A stretch of 41,536 nt of DNA from Paracidovorax anthurii (GCF_003269065.1 NZ_QLTA01000046.1:1-41536); one strand, 5' to 3'. Counted from the stretch's first letter, positions 9,887 to 19,152 are shown. Numbers and translations are program-made. The notes: generated by a model from the letters alone, not told the origin.

Positions 9887-10860
9887 TCACTGGTTGGAGA
9901 TGATGGTGAGCAGGTCGCCGCGCACGTCGGGGTTGTCGGTGTGCTTCTTGTAGAGCGGCGCCATCCGCCGCACGTAGGGCGAGAAATCCGACACCGCCAC
10001 GAACTGCACGCCTTCCTTGGCGAGCGCCGCGCGGGCCGATTGCACGCGCTTCTCCCACAGGCCGCGCATCAGGATCGCGGAGTTCTTGCCGGCCTTCAGG
10101 AAGGCCTGCTGGTCCTCGGCGCTCAGCTGGCCCCAGAGCTTGGTGGAGACGACCAGCGCCTCGGGCGAGATCATGTGCTGGTCCAGCAGCATGTATTTGG
10201 CCAGCTTGTAGTGGCCCGTGGACTCGTAGGAGACGAGGTTGCCCTCCGCGCAGTCGATCGTGTTGTTGCGGAATCCGTCCAGGACATCCTTGTAGGGAAC
10301 GACCACGGGCGTGCCGCCCAGCAGTTTCACCATCTCGATGTGCGAATCGACCTGCTGCACGCGGATGCGCTGCCCGGCCAGATCCTCGCGCCGCGCGATG
10401 GGCTTGGTGCAGTAGAACGAGCGGGCGCCGCCGTTGTACCAGCCCAGCACCACGTAGCCCGCGCCCTTGAGCTTCTCCGCCAGCCGGTCGCCCATGGCGC
10501 CGTCCAGGTAGCGGAACATGTGCGTGGCATCAGTGAACAGGAACGGGAGATTGAAGGCCTGCAGGGCCGGCACCGCCTCTGCAAGGGGCCCAGGTTGAAT
10601 TCGGCCACGTCGATCTCGCCGGCCTTGAGCATCTTCACGGCCTTGCCCTGGTCGCCCAGCACCGCGTCGGAGAACAGCTTGATCGTGTAGCGGCCCTTGG
10701 TGGAGGCCTCCGCCTCGCTGATGAAGCTTTTCATGGCTTCGGTGACCGGGTAGCCGTCGGGGTGGGTGTTCCATGCCCGCAGCGGGGCCGTCTGTGCGAG
10801 GGCGGGTACCGCCAGGGTTGCCAGCACCGACGCGAGTGCGATCCTGAAACGCTTGCGCAT
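9887..10860 (-). pseudogene. TRAP transporter solute-binding protein (DctP-type), broken by a one-base frameshift
   Basis: DctP-type proteins bind a carboxylate or similar solute in the periplasm and deliver it to a DctQM membrane pair. The first part (MRKRFRIALASVLATLAVPALA signal peptide, then AWNTHPDGYPVTEAMKSF...GEIDVAEFNLGPL) is in one frame; the rest (AEAVPALQAFNLPFLFTDATHMF...to IISNQ) is in another. The switch falls in the run GGGG at 10585-10588 (plus strand); one additional G would restore a continuous protein of about 324 residues. Real mutation and sequencing error cannot be told apart here. An upstream ATG at 10866 is an alternative start; GGAGG precedes both. No dctQ or dctM gene lies nearby, so this is an orphan receptor. 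Confidence 0.85.
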
Positions 10861-10940
10861 GCTCATCTTCCTCCAGTGTTGTCGAGAATTCTTCGGTGGC
10901 CGTGCTTGGCCGGGGGTGAGCGTGTTGCCGGTGGGAGGGC

Positions 10941-10970
10941 ATTGTCCCGGTGCGTTTCCGGTGCGGGCAA
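10941..10970 (-). promoter_or_regulatory. Weak candidate promoter for the TRAP receptor gene
   Basis: The minus strand has TTGCCC (10965-10970) and GACAAT (10941-10946) with an 18-base spacer, about 80 bases before the start codon. The match is modest. No operator is recognisable in the remaining sequence of this 200-base leader. Confidence 0.3.
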
Positions 10971-11066
10971 GCACTTCTTGAGGCCGTGGAGTCGGCCAAG
11001 CCACAGCCCCGAGTGTTCGGCAATAGGCATGCGGGGCCGGATGTGATAGCACGGTGGCGCGGTGGC

Positions 11067-11097
11067 AAAAAAAGAGCACCCGGGGGATGCTCTTTTT
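11067..11097 (-). terminator. Intrinsic terminator after the gamma-glutamyltransferase gene
   Basis: GAGCA (11074-11078) pairs with TGCTC (11088-11092), flanked by seven A on the left and five T on the right. It therefore works as a terminator in both directions. On the minus strand it ends the transcript of the gene at 11124-12956 and separates it from the TRAP receptor gene. Confidence 0.8.
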
Positions 11098-11123
11098 CGT
11101 GGTGCATGGCCGCTGCCGGGGGC

Positions 11124-12956
11124 TCAGTCCCCCATCACGATCCCCTCGCGCCGGGGGTCGGCGCCGCCCAGCCACATCGGCTGGCCATGCACGTTGGCGC
11201 GGGTGATGGCCTGCAGGCCGCTGGTCATGTTCATCTCGCGCACCTCGGCGCCGCGCGTGCGCAACTGCTCCACAGTGGCCGGGGCGAAGCGTTTTTCCTC
11301 CAGCATCGTCGGGCCGTTGAGCGAGCCGAAGTTGGGCAGGTTGATGGCCTGCTGCGGCGTCAGGCCCCAGTTGAAGATGCCGTAGAGCGTCTTGGCCGTG
11401 TAGTGGATGATGAGCGCGCCGCCGGGGCTGCCGCCGCTCATCGCGAGCTGGCCGGTGGCCTTGTCGAATACCAGCGTGGGCGCCATGGAGGAGCGGGGGC
11501 GCTTGCCGGGTTCCACGCGGTTGGCGATGGGCTGGCCGTTCGCGTCCTTCGGGGCGAAGCTGAAATCGGTCAGCTCGTTGTTCAGCAGGAAGCCCTTGAC
11601 CATCTGGCGCGAACCGAACTGGTCCTCGATGGTGGTGGTCATGGCCACCGCGTTGCCCTTGGCGTCCACGATGCTGATGTGGCTGGTGCCGTGCTCGATC
11701 TGGTCTGGCATGGGCGCGTAGCTGGTTTTCACCACGCCGGGCGTGCCGGGCTGGGCCACCTTCAGGCTTTGCGGGCCGATGAGCCGCGCGCGCTGGGCGA
11801 GGTAGGCCGGATCGAGCAGGCTCGACCAGCTGCCCGCCGGCGGCTGCACGAAGTCCGGGTCGGCCACGTACAGGCCCCGGTCGGCGAAGGCGAGGCGCGA
11901 GGCCTCGTTGTAGAAGTAGAGCCAGTCGGCGCCGGGCTGCAGGTCCTGCGCGCCCTGCGGGCCGGCCTGCAGCGGCAGGCTGGCGGCGGGCGTGTTCTGC
12001 AGGATGCCGAGGATCTGCCCCACGGCGATCGCGCCGGAGCTGGGCGGCGGGAAGCCGCAGAGCCGGAAGGCCTTGGCCGCCGCCGCTGTGTAGTCGCTGC
12101 ACAGGGCTTCGCGCTTCTTGGGCTGGTAGCCCGCGAGGTCCGCCAGGCTCAGCTTGCCGGGGTTGGTCGGGTGGCCCTGCACTTTGGCGACGATGGCCTG
12201 GGCCACCTCGCCTTCGAGCAGCGCCCGGGAGCCGTCGCGGGCGATGCCGCGCAGCACCGAGGCCAGCTCGGGGTTGCGCAGCACGTGGCCCACGGGCCAG
12301 GGCTTGCCGGCGGCGTCGAAGAAGTAGGCGCGGGCCACCGGGTCCTGCGCGAGGTATTTCTCGTTGGCGAGCAGCGTATTGAGGCGTGCGCTCACCTTGA
12401 AGCCGCTCTCGGCGAGGCGGATCGCGGGCTCGAAGAGCTGCGCCCAGGGCAGCACGCCGTGCTCCTTGTGCGCCAGCTCCAGCATGCGCACGGCGCCGGG
12501 CACGCCCACCGAGCGGCCGCCCACCACGCCGTCGTAGAACGGCACCGGCTTGCCGTCGGGGCCGAGGAACAGGTTTTCGTCGGCCGCGGCGGGCGCGGTT
12601 TCGCGGCCGTCATACGCCTCGACCTGGCTGCCCGTGGCGTGCAGCAGGAAGGCCCCGCCGCCGATGCCGCTGGACTGCGGCTCCACCAGCGAGAGCACCA
12701 TCTGCACGGCGATGGCCGCGTCGATGGCCGAGCCGCCGGCCTTGAGCACCTGGTAGCCCGCGTCGGTGGCGAGCGGATTGGCGGCCGCGACGGCGAACTT
12801 CTGCGTGGCCCAGCCGGGCTTCTCGGTGTAGCCGGAGGAGCCTTCGGGCTGGTCGGGCACGGTGTAGGCGAGGCGCGGGGCGCTGGAGCACGCGGCCAGC
12901 AGGGCGGCGGTGGCCGCCAGGGCCAGCGCGGAGCGGCGGGTGGAAGGGGGGATCAT
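11124..12956 (-). CDS. ggt: Gamma-glutamyltransferase, lipoprotein type
   Basis: This Ntn-hydrolase family enzyme cleaves the gamma-glutamyl bond of glutathione and related compounds outside the inner membrane. The 610-residue precursor is normal for the family and self-cleaves into large and small subunits. The N terminus (MIPPSTRRSALALAATAALLAAC) is a lipoprotein signal with lipobox Leu-Ala-Ala-Cys and C23 as the anchor, rather than the soluble periplasmic signal of E. coli Ggt. The nucleophile is T424 in HGTSHISIVD. Conserved small-subunit motifs NNELTDFSF and GGSPGGALI are present. The start at 12956 has GGAGGAG eight bases upstream; the longer frame to 12977 is not needed. It is monocistronic, with its own terminator. 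Confidence 0.93.
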   Translation of the reverse strand: MIPPSTRRSALALAATAALLAACSSAPRLAYTVPDQPEGSSGYTEKPGWATQKFAVAAANPLATDAGYQVLKAGGSAIDAAIAVQMVLSLVEPQSSGIGGGAFLLHATGSQVEAYDGRETAPAAADENLFLGPDGKPVPFYDGVVGGRSVGVPGAVRMLELAHKEHGVLPWAQLFEPAIRLAESGFKVSARLNTLLANEKYLAQDPVARAYFFDAAGKPWPVGHVLRNPELASVLRGIARDGSRALLEGEVAQAIVAKVQGHPTNPGKLSLADLAGYQPKKREALCSDYTAAAAKAFRLCGFPPPSSGAIAVGQILGILQNTPAASLPLQAGPQGAQDLQPGADWLYFYNEASRLAFADRGLYVADPDFVQPPAGSWSSLLDPAYLAQRARLIGPQSLKVAQPGTPGVVKTSYAPMPDQIEHGTSHISIVDAKGNAVAMTTTIEDQFGSRQMVKGFLLNNELTDFSFAPKDANGQPIANRVEPGKRPRSSMAPTLVFDKATGQLAMSGGSPGGALIIHYTAKTLYGIFNWGLTPQQAINLPNFGSLNGPTMLEEKRFAPATVEQLRTRGAEVREMNMTSGLQAITRANVHGQPMWLGGADPRREGIVMGD

Positions 12957-13144
12957 CGGGAAAACTCCTCCGTGCATTGCATGGTTGCTTCAAGGGTGCC
13001 GCGCATCCTATCGGGCGCGGCCCTGTGCGGGGCGGGTTGTTACAAGCGGCTACCAGGCGGGGCGGGGCAGCACGGAGGCCTGAGCGGTGCCTGCCCGCGG
13101 ATGGCGAGAGTTTTGCCACCATGTCGCCGTATCCATTGGCTTTC

Positions 13145-13165
13145 TTGCTATTCAAATAATAGCAA
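13145..13165. repeat. TTGCTATT / AATAGCAA hairpin, Comamonadaceae-type short dispersed repeat
   Basis: TTGCTATT (13145-13152) and AATAGCAA (13158-13165) form an 8-bp stem with a CAAAT loop, an AT-rich island in GC-rich surroundings. It is 18 bases beyond the phoD-type stop on the minus strand. I recall many similar hairpins between genes in Comamonadaceae. Here it may end the minus-strand transcript. Confidence 0.6.
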
Positions 13166-13183
13166 TCGACTCGCGCCCCGTGC

Positions 13184-14767
13184 TCAGTCGCGTACCGGGC
13201 CGGGTCGGCCGTCCTCCACCACGAAGCGGGCCAGCGTGGACGCGGCACTGTCCGCGCGCAGCGGGTCGTCCACCGTGCGCAGCACCGTGGTCCAGCGCGT
13301 GGGGGTGACGTCGGCCAGGCCCCAGCCGCGCAGGTCGCAGCGCGCCAGCAGCACGTGGGGGTTGAGCCGGGCGATCGCATCCACCTTGTCCTGCGTGGTG
13401 CCCGACCGCGAGCTGATCGAGGTGCCGCAGAACTCGCTCGCCAGCACGGGGCCGGAGGGGGCGCCCTCCGGCCCCGGCTCCAGGGCCTGCACGTTGCACA
13501 CATAGTTCTGGTGGATGTCGCCGCCCAGCAGCACCGTGTTGCGCGGCGCATGCCCGGCGACGGAGGCCAGCAGCCGGGCGCGCGCGGCGGGGTAGCCGTC
13601 CCACGCGTCGGTGGACTGCAGGCCCGAGGGATAGCGGCGCGGCGAGAACAGCGTCTGCTGCGCGATCACGCTCCAGCGCGTGGCGCCGCCGGCGTCTTCC
13701 GCGAGGCCACCATCCAGCCAGCGCTCCTGCGCCGTGCCCAGGAAGCTGCGCGCCGGGTCGGCCAGCTCCGGGCAGTCCGCGGGCCGCACCGCGCCCGCGC
13801 TGGTGGAGCCCTCCTGGCGGCAGGCCTGCCGGCTGCGGAACTGGCGCGCGTCCAGCAGGTGGATGCGGGCGAGCCGTCCCCAGGCCAGGCGACGGTGCAG
13901 CCGCAGCCCGGCGAAGCCGCCGGAGCCGTCCGCGCCACCCGCCAGCACGGACGCGCGCAGGGGCATGTGCTCGTAGAACGCCTGGTAGGCAGCGGCGCGC
14001 AGGCTGGCGAAGCCGGCCTCGTGCGCGAACCGTCCGGAGAGGCCTGCGTAGTCGTTCTGCACCTCGTGGTCGTCCCAGGTCACGGCCCAGGGCGCCACGG
14101 CGTGGGCGGCCTGCAGGGCCGGGTCGCTGCGGTGCAGCGCATGGCGGTCGCGGAAGTCCGCCAGGGTGTGGGCCTGGCGCAGCGCATGGACCCGGGCCAG
14201 CCCCGCCGCATTGGCCGGGCTGGCGTACTCGTAGATGTAGTCCCCCAGGAACAGCACCAGATCGGGCGCGTGGCGGCAGGCGTCGGCCCAGGCGGCGTAG
14301 TGGCCGTGCTCCCAGCGCTGGCACGAGGCGAAGGCGATGCGCAGGCGCGCCTCCAGGGCCTGGGGCGCGGGCGCGGTGCGCGTGCGGCCGGTGGCGCTCG
14401 CGGCGTCGCCGTGGAGGAAGCGGTAGAAGTACCAGCGCCCGGGCTCCAGCCCCCGCAGTTCCACATGCACGCTGTGGGCCAGCTCGGGCAGGGCCGTGGC
14501 GGTGCCGCGCTGCACGATGCGGCGGAAGCGCTCGTCGTGCGCCAACTCCCAGCGCACGGTCGCGGGGCCGGCGGCCTCGTCCGGCGCGGCCGGCATGAGT
14601 CGCGTCCAGAGCACCACGCCGTCCGGCGCGGGGTCGCCGCTGGCCACGCCCAGCGCGAACGGGTCGTGCCGCCAGCCGGGCGCGGCCCAGGCCCAGCGGG
14701 GCAGGGCGCCGGCGGCGGCCACGGCCACCGCGCGCAGCAGCAGATCGCGGCGGCCCGGGGCGTTCAT
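13184..14767 (-). CDS. phoD: PhoD-family alkaline phosphatase, Tat-exported
   Basis: PhoD enzymes are calcium/iron-dependent phosphomono- or diesterases of the cell envelope that release phosphate from organic esters. The 527-residue protein starts MNAPGRRDLLLRAVAVAAAGALP, a twin-arginine signal ending near AWA. A fibronectin-like N-terminal domain (about 35-135) carries DPFALGVASGDP and LWTRL. The metallophosphatase domain then shows FASCQ (146-150), LGDYIYEY (174-181), TWDDHEVQNDY (230-240) and LGGDIHQNYV, all usual metal-ligand motifs. The gene is 31 bases downstream of the GGDEF gene on the same strand, so the two are probably cotranscribed. No clear Pho box is visible, and with this arrangement the promoter would be upstream of the GGDEF gene. 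Substrate specificity is not readable. Confidence 0.92.
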   Translation of the reverse strand: MNAPGRRDLLLRAVAVAAAGALPRWAWAAPGWRHDPFALGVASGDPAPDGVVLWTRLMPAAPDEAAGPATVRWELAHDERFRRIVQRGTATALPELAHSVHVELRGLEPGRWYFYRFLHGDAASATGRTRTAPAPQALEARLRIAFASCQRWEHGHYAAWADACRHAPDLVLFLGDYIYEYASPANAAGLARVHALRQAHTLADFRDRHALHRSDPALQAAHAVAPWAVTWDDHEVQNDYAGLSGRFAHEAGFASLRAAAYQAFYEHMPLRASVLAGGADGSGGFAGLRLHRRLAWGRLARIHLLDARQFRSRQACRQEGSTSAGAVRPADCPELADPARSFLGTAQERWLDGGLAEDAGGATRWSVIAQQTLFSPRRYPSGLQSTDAWDGYPAARARLLASVAGHAPRNTVLLGGDIHQNYVCNVQALEPGPEGAPSGPVLASEFCGTSISSRSGTTQDKVDAIARLNPHVLLARCDLRGWGLADVTPTRWTTVLRTVDDPLRADSAASTLARFVVEDGRPGPVRD

Positions 14768-14798
14768 CGGCGGTGCCTGTGGAGGATGGCGCGGTGGG

Positions 14799-16349
14799 TC
14801 AGGCCGCCATCACCCGGTTCTTGCCCGAGCGCTTGGCGAGGTACATGCCCTGGTCCGCGCGGCGGATCGCCTCGGCCGTGGTCTCCTGCGGCCCGAGCTG
14901 CGCCACGCCCGCGCTGAAGGTGATGAGCACCTTCTCCTGGTCCTTGAGGAAGTAGCGCGTGGTGAGCTCGCGCTGCAGGCGGGCCATGGCGTCCACGCCC
15001 TGCGCCAGGGCCGTGTCGGGCAGGATGATGACGAACTCCTCGCCGCCGTAGCGCGCGAGCTGGTCCTGCGGGCGCATCACCTCGCGCGTCACCGAGGCCA
15101 GGTGCTTGAGGGCATCGTCGCCGGCCGTGTGGCCCAGGCGGTCGTTGATGGCCTTGAAGTTGTCCAGGTCCAGCAGGGCCACGCACAGCGGGGCCTCATT
15201 GCGCAGCGCGCGCGCCACCTCGCGGTCCAGCGCCTCGTCCAGGCCCTTGCGGTTGAGCGAACCCGTGAGCGGATCGTGCCGCGCCTGTGCGCTGGCACGG
15301 TCCAGCTCCTCCTGCAGCTTGGCGATCTCGGCGTGGCGCGCCTCGGAGCGCTCGCGCAGCTCGTGCAACTCATCCCGCGTGACGCGGGAGTCGAGCGCCA
15401 TCGCGCGCGTCGCGCCCATCACCTCCTCCAGCAGCGGCGTGATCTCGTGCAGGCTGGTGGCCTGGCCGATCTGCTCGGCGCAGCGCTCCATCTTCTCGTG
15501 GTACGTGCTGCTGGAGGCCGTGATCTGCACGAGGCGCTCGATGAACGTGGCCAGCAGCTCCTTCATCTGCTGCTGCGCCTGCACCGTGCGTTCCTTGGCC
15601 TCGGTCTGCTTGAAGATCACGTCCTTGAGTCGGCGCTGCACGTCGTCGAGCCGGCGCAGCGTGAGCGGCGGGGTGGACGCGGCCATCAGCGCCTCGGCCT
15701 GTCCCTGCAGCCACTGGTCGTCCTGGCTCAGCACGGCGATGTTCTCGAACACCATCTGCAGCAGGGTCAGCAGGCCGGCGCGGATCGCGGCCTGGTCCTC
15801 GGTGGCGAAGGAAAGCCGGTAGCTGAAGTTGTTGAGCATCAGCACCAGCGTCGAGGCCGGCGGGGTGGGCTGGCGCAGGAACTGCGTGAGCTGCCCGGCC
15901 AACTCGTGCACGCGCGCATCGTCCTCGCCGAGGGCGGGTAGCGTGTTTTCCACCAGGCGGACCAGTTGCTCCGCGACTTCGTTGGAGACGTGTGTGGCGT
16001 TGCCGGCCGTGGCGGGCGGTGCGTCTGCCGCGGCGGTTTCTACCGGGGGGGCGCTGGCGGCATGCAGGCCCAGGTTGGCGTAGCCCACGAGAACCCCTTG
16101 CAACTGGTTCCAGTCGGCTTGGTCGATGGCGGCCTCGAACAGCCCCAGCAGGCGCTTCTGCGCGGGCGTCTGGCCGGGCAGCACGCGCAGGATGTGGCGC
16201 AGCGGGCCGTCCGGGAAGGCGGACGCCGTGCGGACGCCCGCGATCTCCTCGTAGAGCGCCTGGTAGTTGTCGGGCGTGGGCGCGAGGCGGCGGGCCGCCA
16301 GCTGTTTGAGGGTTTCTCGCGCGATCTCTGAAGGGGGGCGGTCGGCCAT
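14799..16349 (-). CDS. GGDEF diguanylate cyclase with N-terminal helical domain
   Basis: This makes c-di-GMP from two GTP. The protein has 516 residues. The N-terminal 330 are largely helical, starting MADRPPSEIARETLKQLAARRL; the TPDNYQALYEEIAG motif recurs in Burkholderiales cyclases of unknown signal. No transmembrane segment is visible, so it is probably cytoplasmic. A coiled coil (about 310-345) leads to the GGDEF domain with active-site GGEEF at 435-439. RPQD at 426-429, five residues before it, is a complete inhibitory I-site, implying product feedback. The start at 16349 is chosen over a GTG at 16379, although neither has a good ribosome site. It precedes phoD by 31 bases, an unusual pairing. 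Confidence 0.92.
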   Translation of the reverse strand: MADRPPSEIARETLKQLAARRLAPTPDNYQALYEEIAGVRTASAFPDGPLRHILRVLPGQTPAQKRLLGLFEAAIDQADWNQLQGVLVGYANLGLHAASAPPVETAAADAPPATAGNATHVSNEVAEQLVRLVENTLPALGEDDARVHELAGQLTQFLRQPTPPASTLVLMLNNFSYRLSFATEDQAAIRAGLLTLLQMVFENIAVLSQDDQWLQGQAEALMAASTPPLTLRRLDDVQRRLKDVIFKQTEAKERTVQAQQQMKELLATFIERLVQITASSSTYHEKMERCAEQIGQATSLHEITPLLEEVMGATRAMALDSRVTRDELHELRERSEARHAEIAKLQEELDRASAQARHDPLTGSLNRKGLDEALDREVARALRNEAPLCVALLDLDNFKAINDRLGHTAGDDALKHLASVTREVMRPQDQLARYGGEEFVIILPDTALAQGVDAMARLQRELTTRYFLKDQEKVLITFSAGVAQLGPQETTAEAIRRADQGMYLAKRSGKNRVMAA

Positions 16350-16445
16350 CGGGCTTGCACGGCGGGGTAAAGGTGGCACAGAGTGTGACAGACGGCGCGG
16401 GGCTTGAACAGGAACCCGCGCGCCGCTGGCGCCACCGGGCCCGGA

Positions 16446-17420
16446 TCAGTTCACCAGCACGAGCTTGCCCATCACGCCGCGCGAGGCCATGTGGGCATAG
16501 GCGGCGGGCAACTGGGCCATGGGCATGGTGCGATCGATCACCGGCTTGACGGCACCTTCGGCATGCCAGCGGGCCAGCTCGGCCATCATCTCCGCGTTGG
16601 CGCGGGGCTCGCGCCGCGAGAACTCGCCCCAGAAAACGCCCACCACCGAGGCCCCCTTGAGCAGCGGCAGATTGAGGGGCAGCGAGGGAATCGGGCCGGC
16701 CGCGAAGCCCACCACCAGATAGCGCCCCCGCCACGCGATGGAGCGGAACGCCGGCTCGGTGAAATCGCCGCCCACGGGGTCGTAGATCACGTCCGGGCCC
16801 TTGCCGTCCGTGAGCGCCTTGATCGCCTCGCGCAGGTTCTCGGCGCTGTAGTTGATCACTGCGTCCGCGCCCGTCGAGAGGCAGAGCGCACACTTCTCGT
16901 CGGTGGAGGCCGCCGCGACCACGCGCGCGCCGATCTTCTTGGCGATCTGGATCGCCGCCGTGCCCACGCCGCCGGCCGCGCCGAGGATCAGCACCGTCTC
17001 GCCCGCCTTGAGCTGCGCGCGGTCCACCAGCGCGTGGTGGGAGGTGGCGTAGATCATGATGAATGCCGCCGCGTCCACGTGGGGAAAGCTGTCCGGCAGC
17101 GGCAGGCACAGCGCCGCGGGCGCCACCGCATGGGTGCCGAAGCCGCCCGTGCCGGTCAGGCAGGCCACGTTCTGCCCCGCGCGCAGGTGGCCCACGCCTT
17201 CCCCGACGGCCTGCACCACGCCCGCGTACTCGGAGCCCGGCACGAAGGGCGGCGGGGGCTTCATCTGGTACTTGTCCTGAACGATCAGCAGGTCCGGGAA
17301 ATTCAGGCTCGCAGCCCGGATCTCGATCAGCACCTCGCCGGGCTTGGGCTCGGGGGTGGGCAGCTCGGTCCAGGCCAGGTTGTCCACGCCGGTGGGTTGG
17401 GTGCAAAGCCATGCGTGCAT
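16446..17420 (-). CDS. NADPH:quinone oxidoreductase, zinc-independent MDR family
   Basis: The 324-residue cytoplasmic enzyme belongs to the quinone oxidoreductase branch of medium-chain dehydrogenases, which reduce quinones or enones with NADPH. The N-terminal GroES-like domain has EIRAASLNFPDLLIVQDKYQ and PGSEYAGVVQAVGEGV. The Rossmann domain has LILGAAGGVGTAAIQIAKKIGARVVA (about 145-170), the AAGGVG nucleotide loop typical of this branch. No structural zinc cysteine cluster is present. The start at 17420 has AGGAG seven bases upstream. It is a single gene, divergent from surE. The natural substrate cannot be told. Confidence 0.9.
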   Translation of the reverse strand: MHAWLCTQPTGVDNLAWTELPTPEPKPGEVLIEIRAASLNFPDLLIVQDKYQMKPPPPFVPGSEYAGVVQAVGEGVGHLRAGQNVACLTGTGGFGTHAVAPAALCLPLPDSFPHVDAAAFIMIYATSHHALVDRAQLKAGETVLILGAAGGVGTAAIQIAKKIGARVVAAASTDEKCALCLSTGADAVINYSAENLREAIKALTDGKGPDVIYDPVGGDFTEPAFRSIAWRGRYLVVGFAAGPIPSLPLNLPLLKGASVVGVFWGEFSRREPRANAEMMAELARWHAEGAVKPVIDRTMPMAQLPAAYAHMASRGVMGKLVLVN

Positions 17421-17529
17421 AGGGGGTCTCCTGTGGATCGTCGCGCGGGGCATCATAGGTGGCGCGGGGTGGCGGCAATGTCCCTGGAGCGACGGCCCCG
17501 ACCGTGCGGGGTGCCTGTGGGACGACGCC

Positions 17530-17535
17530 TACAAT
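17530..17535 (+). promoter_or_regulatory. Candidate -10 box for the surE operon
   Basis: TACAAT lies 27 bases before the surE start, in CCTACAATCCG. A related TACAATCC is found before yfgM (29626). No convincing -35 hexamer is 16-18 bases upstream, so the call rests on position and the -10 match. Confidence 0.35.
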
Positions 17536-17561
17536 CCGTCGCACTCCGCCTTTAAGCGACC

Positions 17562-18359
17562 ATGAAGATTCTCCTCTCGAACGATGACGGTTACCAGGCG
17601 CCCGGCATCGTGGCGCTGCACGACGCGCTGCGGGGCATTGCCGACGTCGAGGTGGTGGCGCCCGAGCACAACAACAGCGCCAAGTCCAACGCCCTCACGC
17701 TGCACTCGCCGCTCTACGTCCACCGCGCGCCCAACGGGTTTCGCTACGTGAACGGCACGCCCGCCGACTGCGTGCACATCGCCCTCACCGGCCTGCTGGG
17801 CTACCGGCCCGACCTCGTGGTCTCCGGCATCAACAACGGCGCCAACATGGGCGACGACACCATCTACTCCGGCACCGTGGGGGCGGCCATGGAGGGGTAT
17901 CTCTTCGGCGTGCCGGCCATCGCCTTCTCCCAGGTGGACAAGGGCTGGGGCGAGATCGAATCCGCCGCCCGCAAGGCGTGCGACATGGTCAAGCGCATGC
18001 AGGCGCGGCACCTCGTGGGCGAGGCACCCTGGCTGCTCAACGTCAACATCCCGAACCTGCCCTTCGAGCAACTGCGCCCGGTGCGGGTGTGCCGCCTGGG
18101 GCGCCGCCACGCCGCCGAGCGCGTCATCGAACAGGACAGCCCGCGCGGCGAGCGCATGTACTGGATCGGCGGCGCCGGGCCGGCCAAGGACGATGCCGAG
18201 GGCACGGACTTCCACGCCACCGCCCTCGGCCATGTGGCGCTGACGCCGCTCAAGGTGGATCTCACCGACCACGAGGGCCTGCCTTACTGGTCGGACGTGG
18301 CGGGCAGCCTCGCGCCGCAGCCGGAGGGCAGCCGTCCCGAGGCGGCCGGAGCGCTCTGA
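17562..18359 (+). CDS. surE: 5'/3'-nucleotidase SurE
   Basis: SurE is a metal-dependent cytoplasmic phosphatase acting on nucleoside monophosphates and polyphosphate, linked to stationary-phase survival. The 265-residue protein begins [16 protein letters not shown], in which the NDDG motif (7-10) provides metal-binding acidic residues. N/S residues follow in [14 protein letters not shown], and the conserved [23 protein letters not shown] is complete. The start is the only sensible one and the length is close to the family's 250. Its stop overlaps the pcm start by one base (TGATG), so the two are translationally linked. It heads a surE-pcm-nlpD-rluD operon. Confidence 0.97.
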   Translation: MKILLSNDDGYQAPGIVALHDALRGIADVEVVAPEHNNSAKSNALTLHSPLYVHRAPNGFRYVNGTPADCVHIALTGLLGYRPDLVVSGINNGANMGDDTIYSGTVGAAMEGYLFGVPAIAFSQVDKGWGEIESAARKACDMVKRMQARHLVGEAPWLLNVNIPNLPFEQLRPVRVCRLGRRHAAERVIEQDSPRGERMYWIGGAGPAKDDAEGTDFHATALGHVALTPLKVDLTDHEGLPYWSDVAGSLAPQPEGSRPEAAGAL

Positions 18360-19141
18360 TGCAGCGGCGTCCCGGTTTTCCCGCGCGCCTGGATTCGTCC
18401 GCGGCGGCCGGCGTGCCCAGGGCCGGGGCGTCCGCAGCGCGCGCCGGTGGATCGGCCTCCGCGCCGGTGCCGGTCCCGCAGGGCCTGGGCCTGGATTCGG
18501 CCGCCGTGCGCGCCCGCATGGCGCAGCGCCTCGCGGAGGGGGGTATTTCTGCGCCGGCCGTGCTGCAGGCCATGGGCGCGGTGGAGCGGCACCGTTTCGT
18601 CGATACCGCGCTGGTCAATCAGGCCTATGAAGACACGAGCCTGCCCATCGGCCTGGGGCAGACGATCTCCAAGCCCAGCATCGTCGCGCGCATGACGGAG
18701 TTGCTGCTGGGCGCGGAGGGCGCGCGCGCGGGCGGCCTGGGGCGCGTGCTGGAGATCGGCACCGGCTGCGGCTACCAGGCGGCCGTGCTGGCCCGCGTTG
18801 CCCGCGAGGTGTACACCATCGAGCGCCTGCGCGCGTTGCACGAAAAGGCGCGTGACAATTTGCGCCCCTGGCGCCTGGCCAACGTCCACCTGATTCTGGG
18901 GGACGGCATGGCGGGCTATGTGAAAGGGGCTCCCTATGCCGCGATCATCGCCGCCGCGGGTGGCGATGCCATCCCCGATGCCTGGGTCCAGCAACTCGCC
19001 GTGGGCGGCCGCCTTGTCGCGCCCATGGCGTCGTCTGGCGGCCGGCAGGTCCTGGTCGTGATCGACAAGACCCCGCAGGGGCTGAAGCAGAGCGCATTGG
19101 AGGCCGTACATTTTGTCCCCCTAAAATCGGGGATTGCCTGA
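18359..19141 (+). CDS. pcm: Protein-L-isoaspartate O-methyltransferase
   Basis: Pcm methylates isoaspartyl residues in aged proteins with S-adenosylmethionine so that they can return to aspartate. The 260-residue product has an extra, low-complexity N-terminal stretch of about 45 residues rich in Ala/Gly/Pro ([20 protein letters not shown]...), then the standard domain: RMAQRLAEGGI, SLPIGLGQTISKPSIVARMTELL, and the SAM-binding VLEIGTGCGYQAAVLARV. The start ATG shares one base with the surE stop; a later start near MAQRL would lose part of the helix before the core. An extra serine/alanine loop (GAEGARAGGLGR) sits before motif I. nlpD follows after 11 bases. Confidence 0.94.
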   Translation: MQRRPGFPARLDSSAAAGVPRAGASAARAGGSASAPVPVPQGLGLDSAAVRARMAQRLAEGGISAPAVLQAMGAVERHRFVDTALVNQAYEDTSLPIGLGQTISKPSIVARMTELLLGAEGARAGGLGRVLEIGTGCGYQAAVLARVAREVYTIERLRALHEKARDNLRPWRLANVHLILGDGMAGYVKGAPYAAIIAAAGGDAIPDAWVQQLAVGGRLVAPMASSGGRQVLVVIDKTPQGLKQSALEAVHFVPLKSGIA

Positions 19142-19152
19142 AGGAATTGCTT

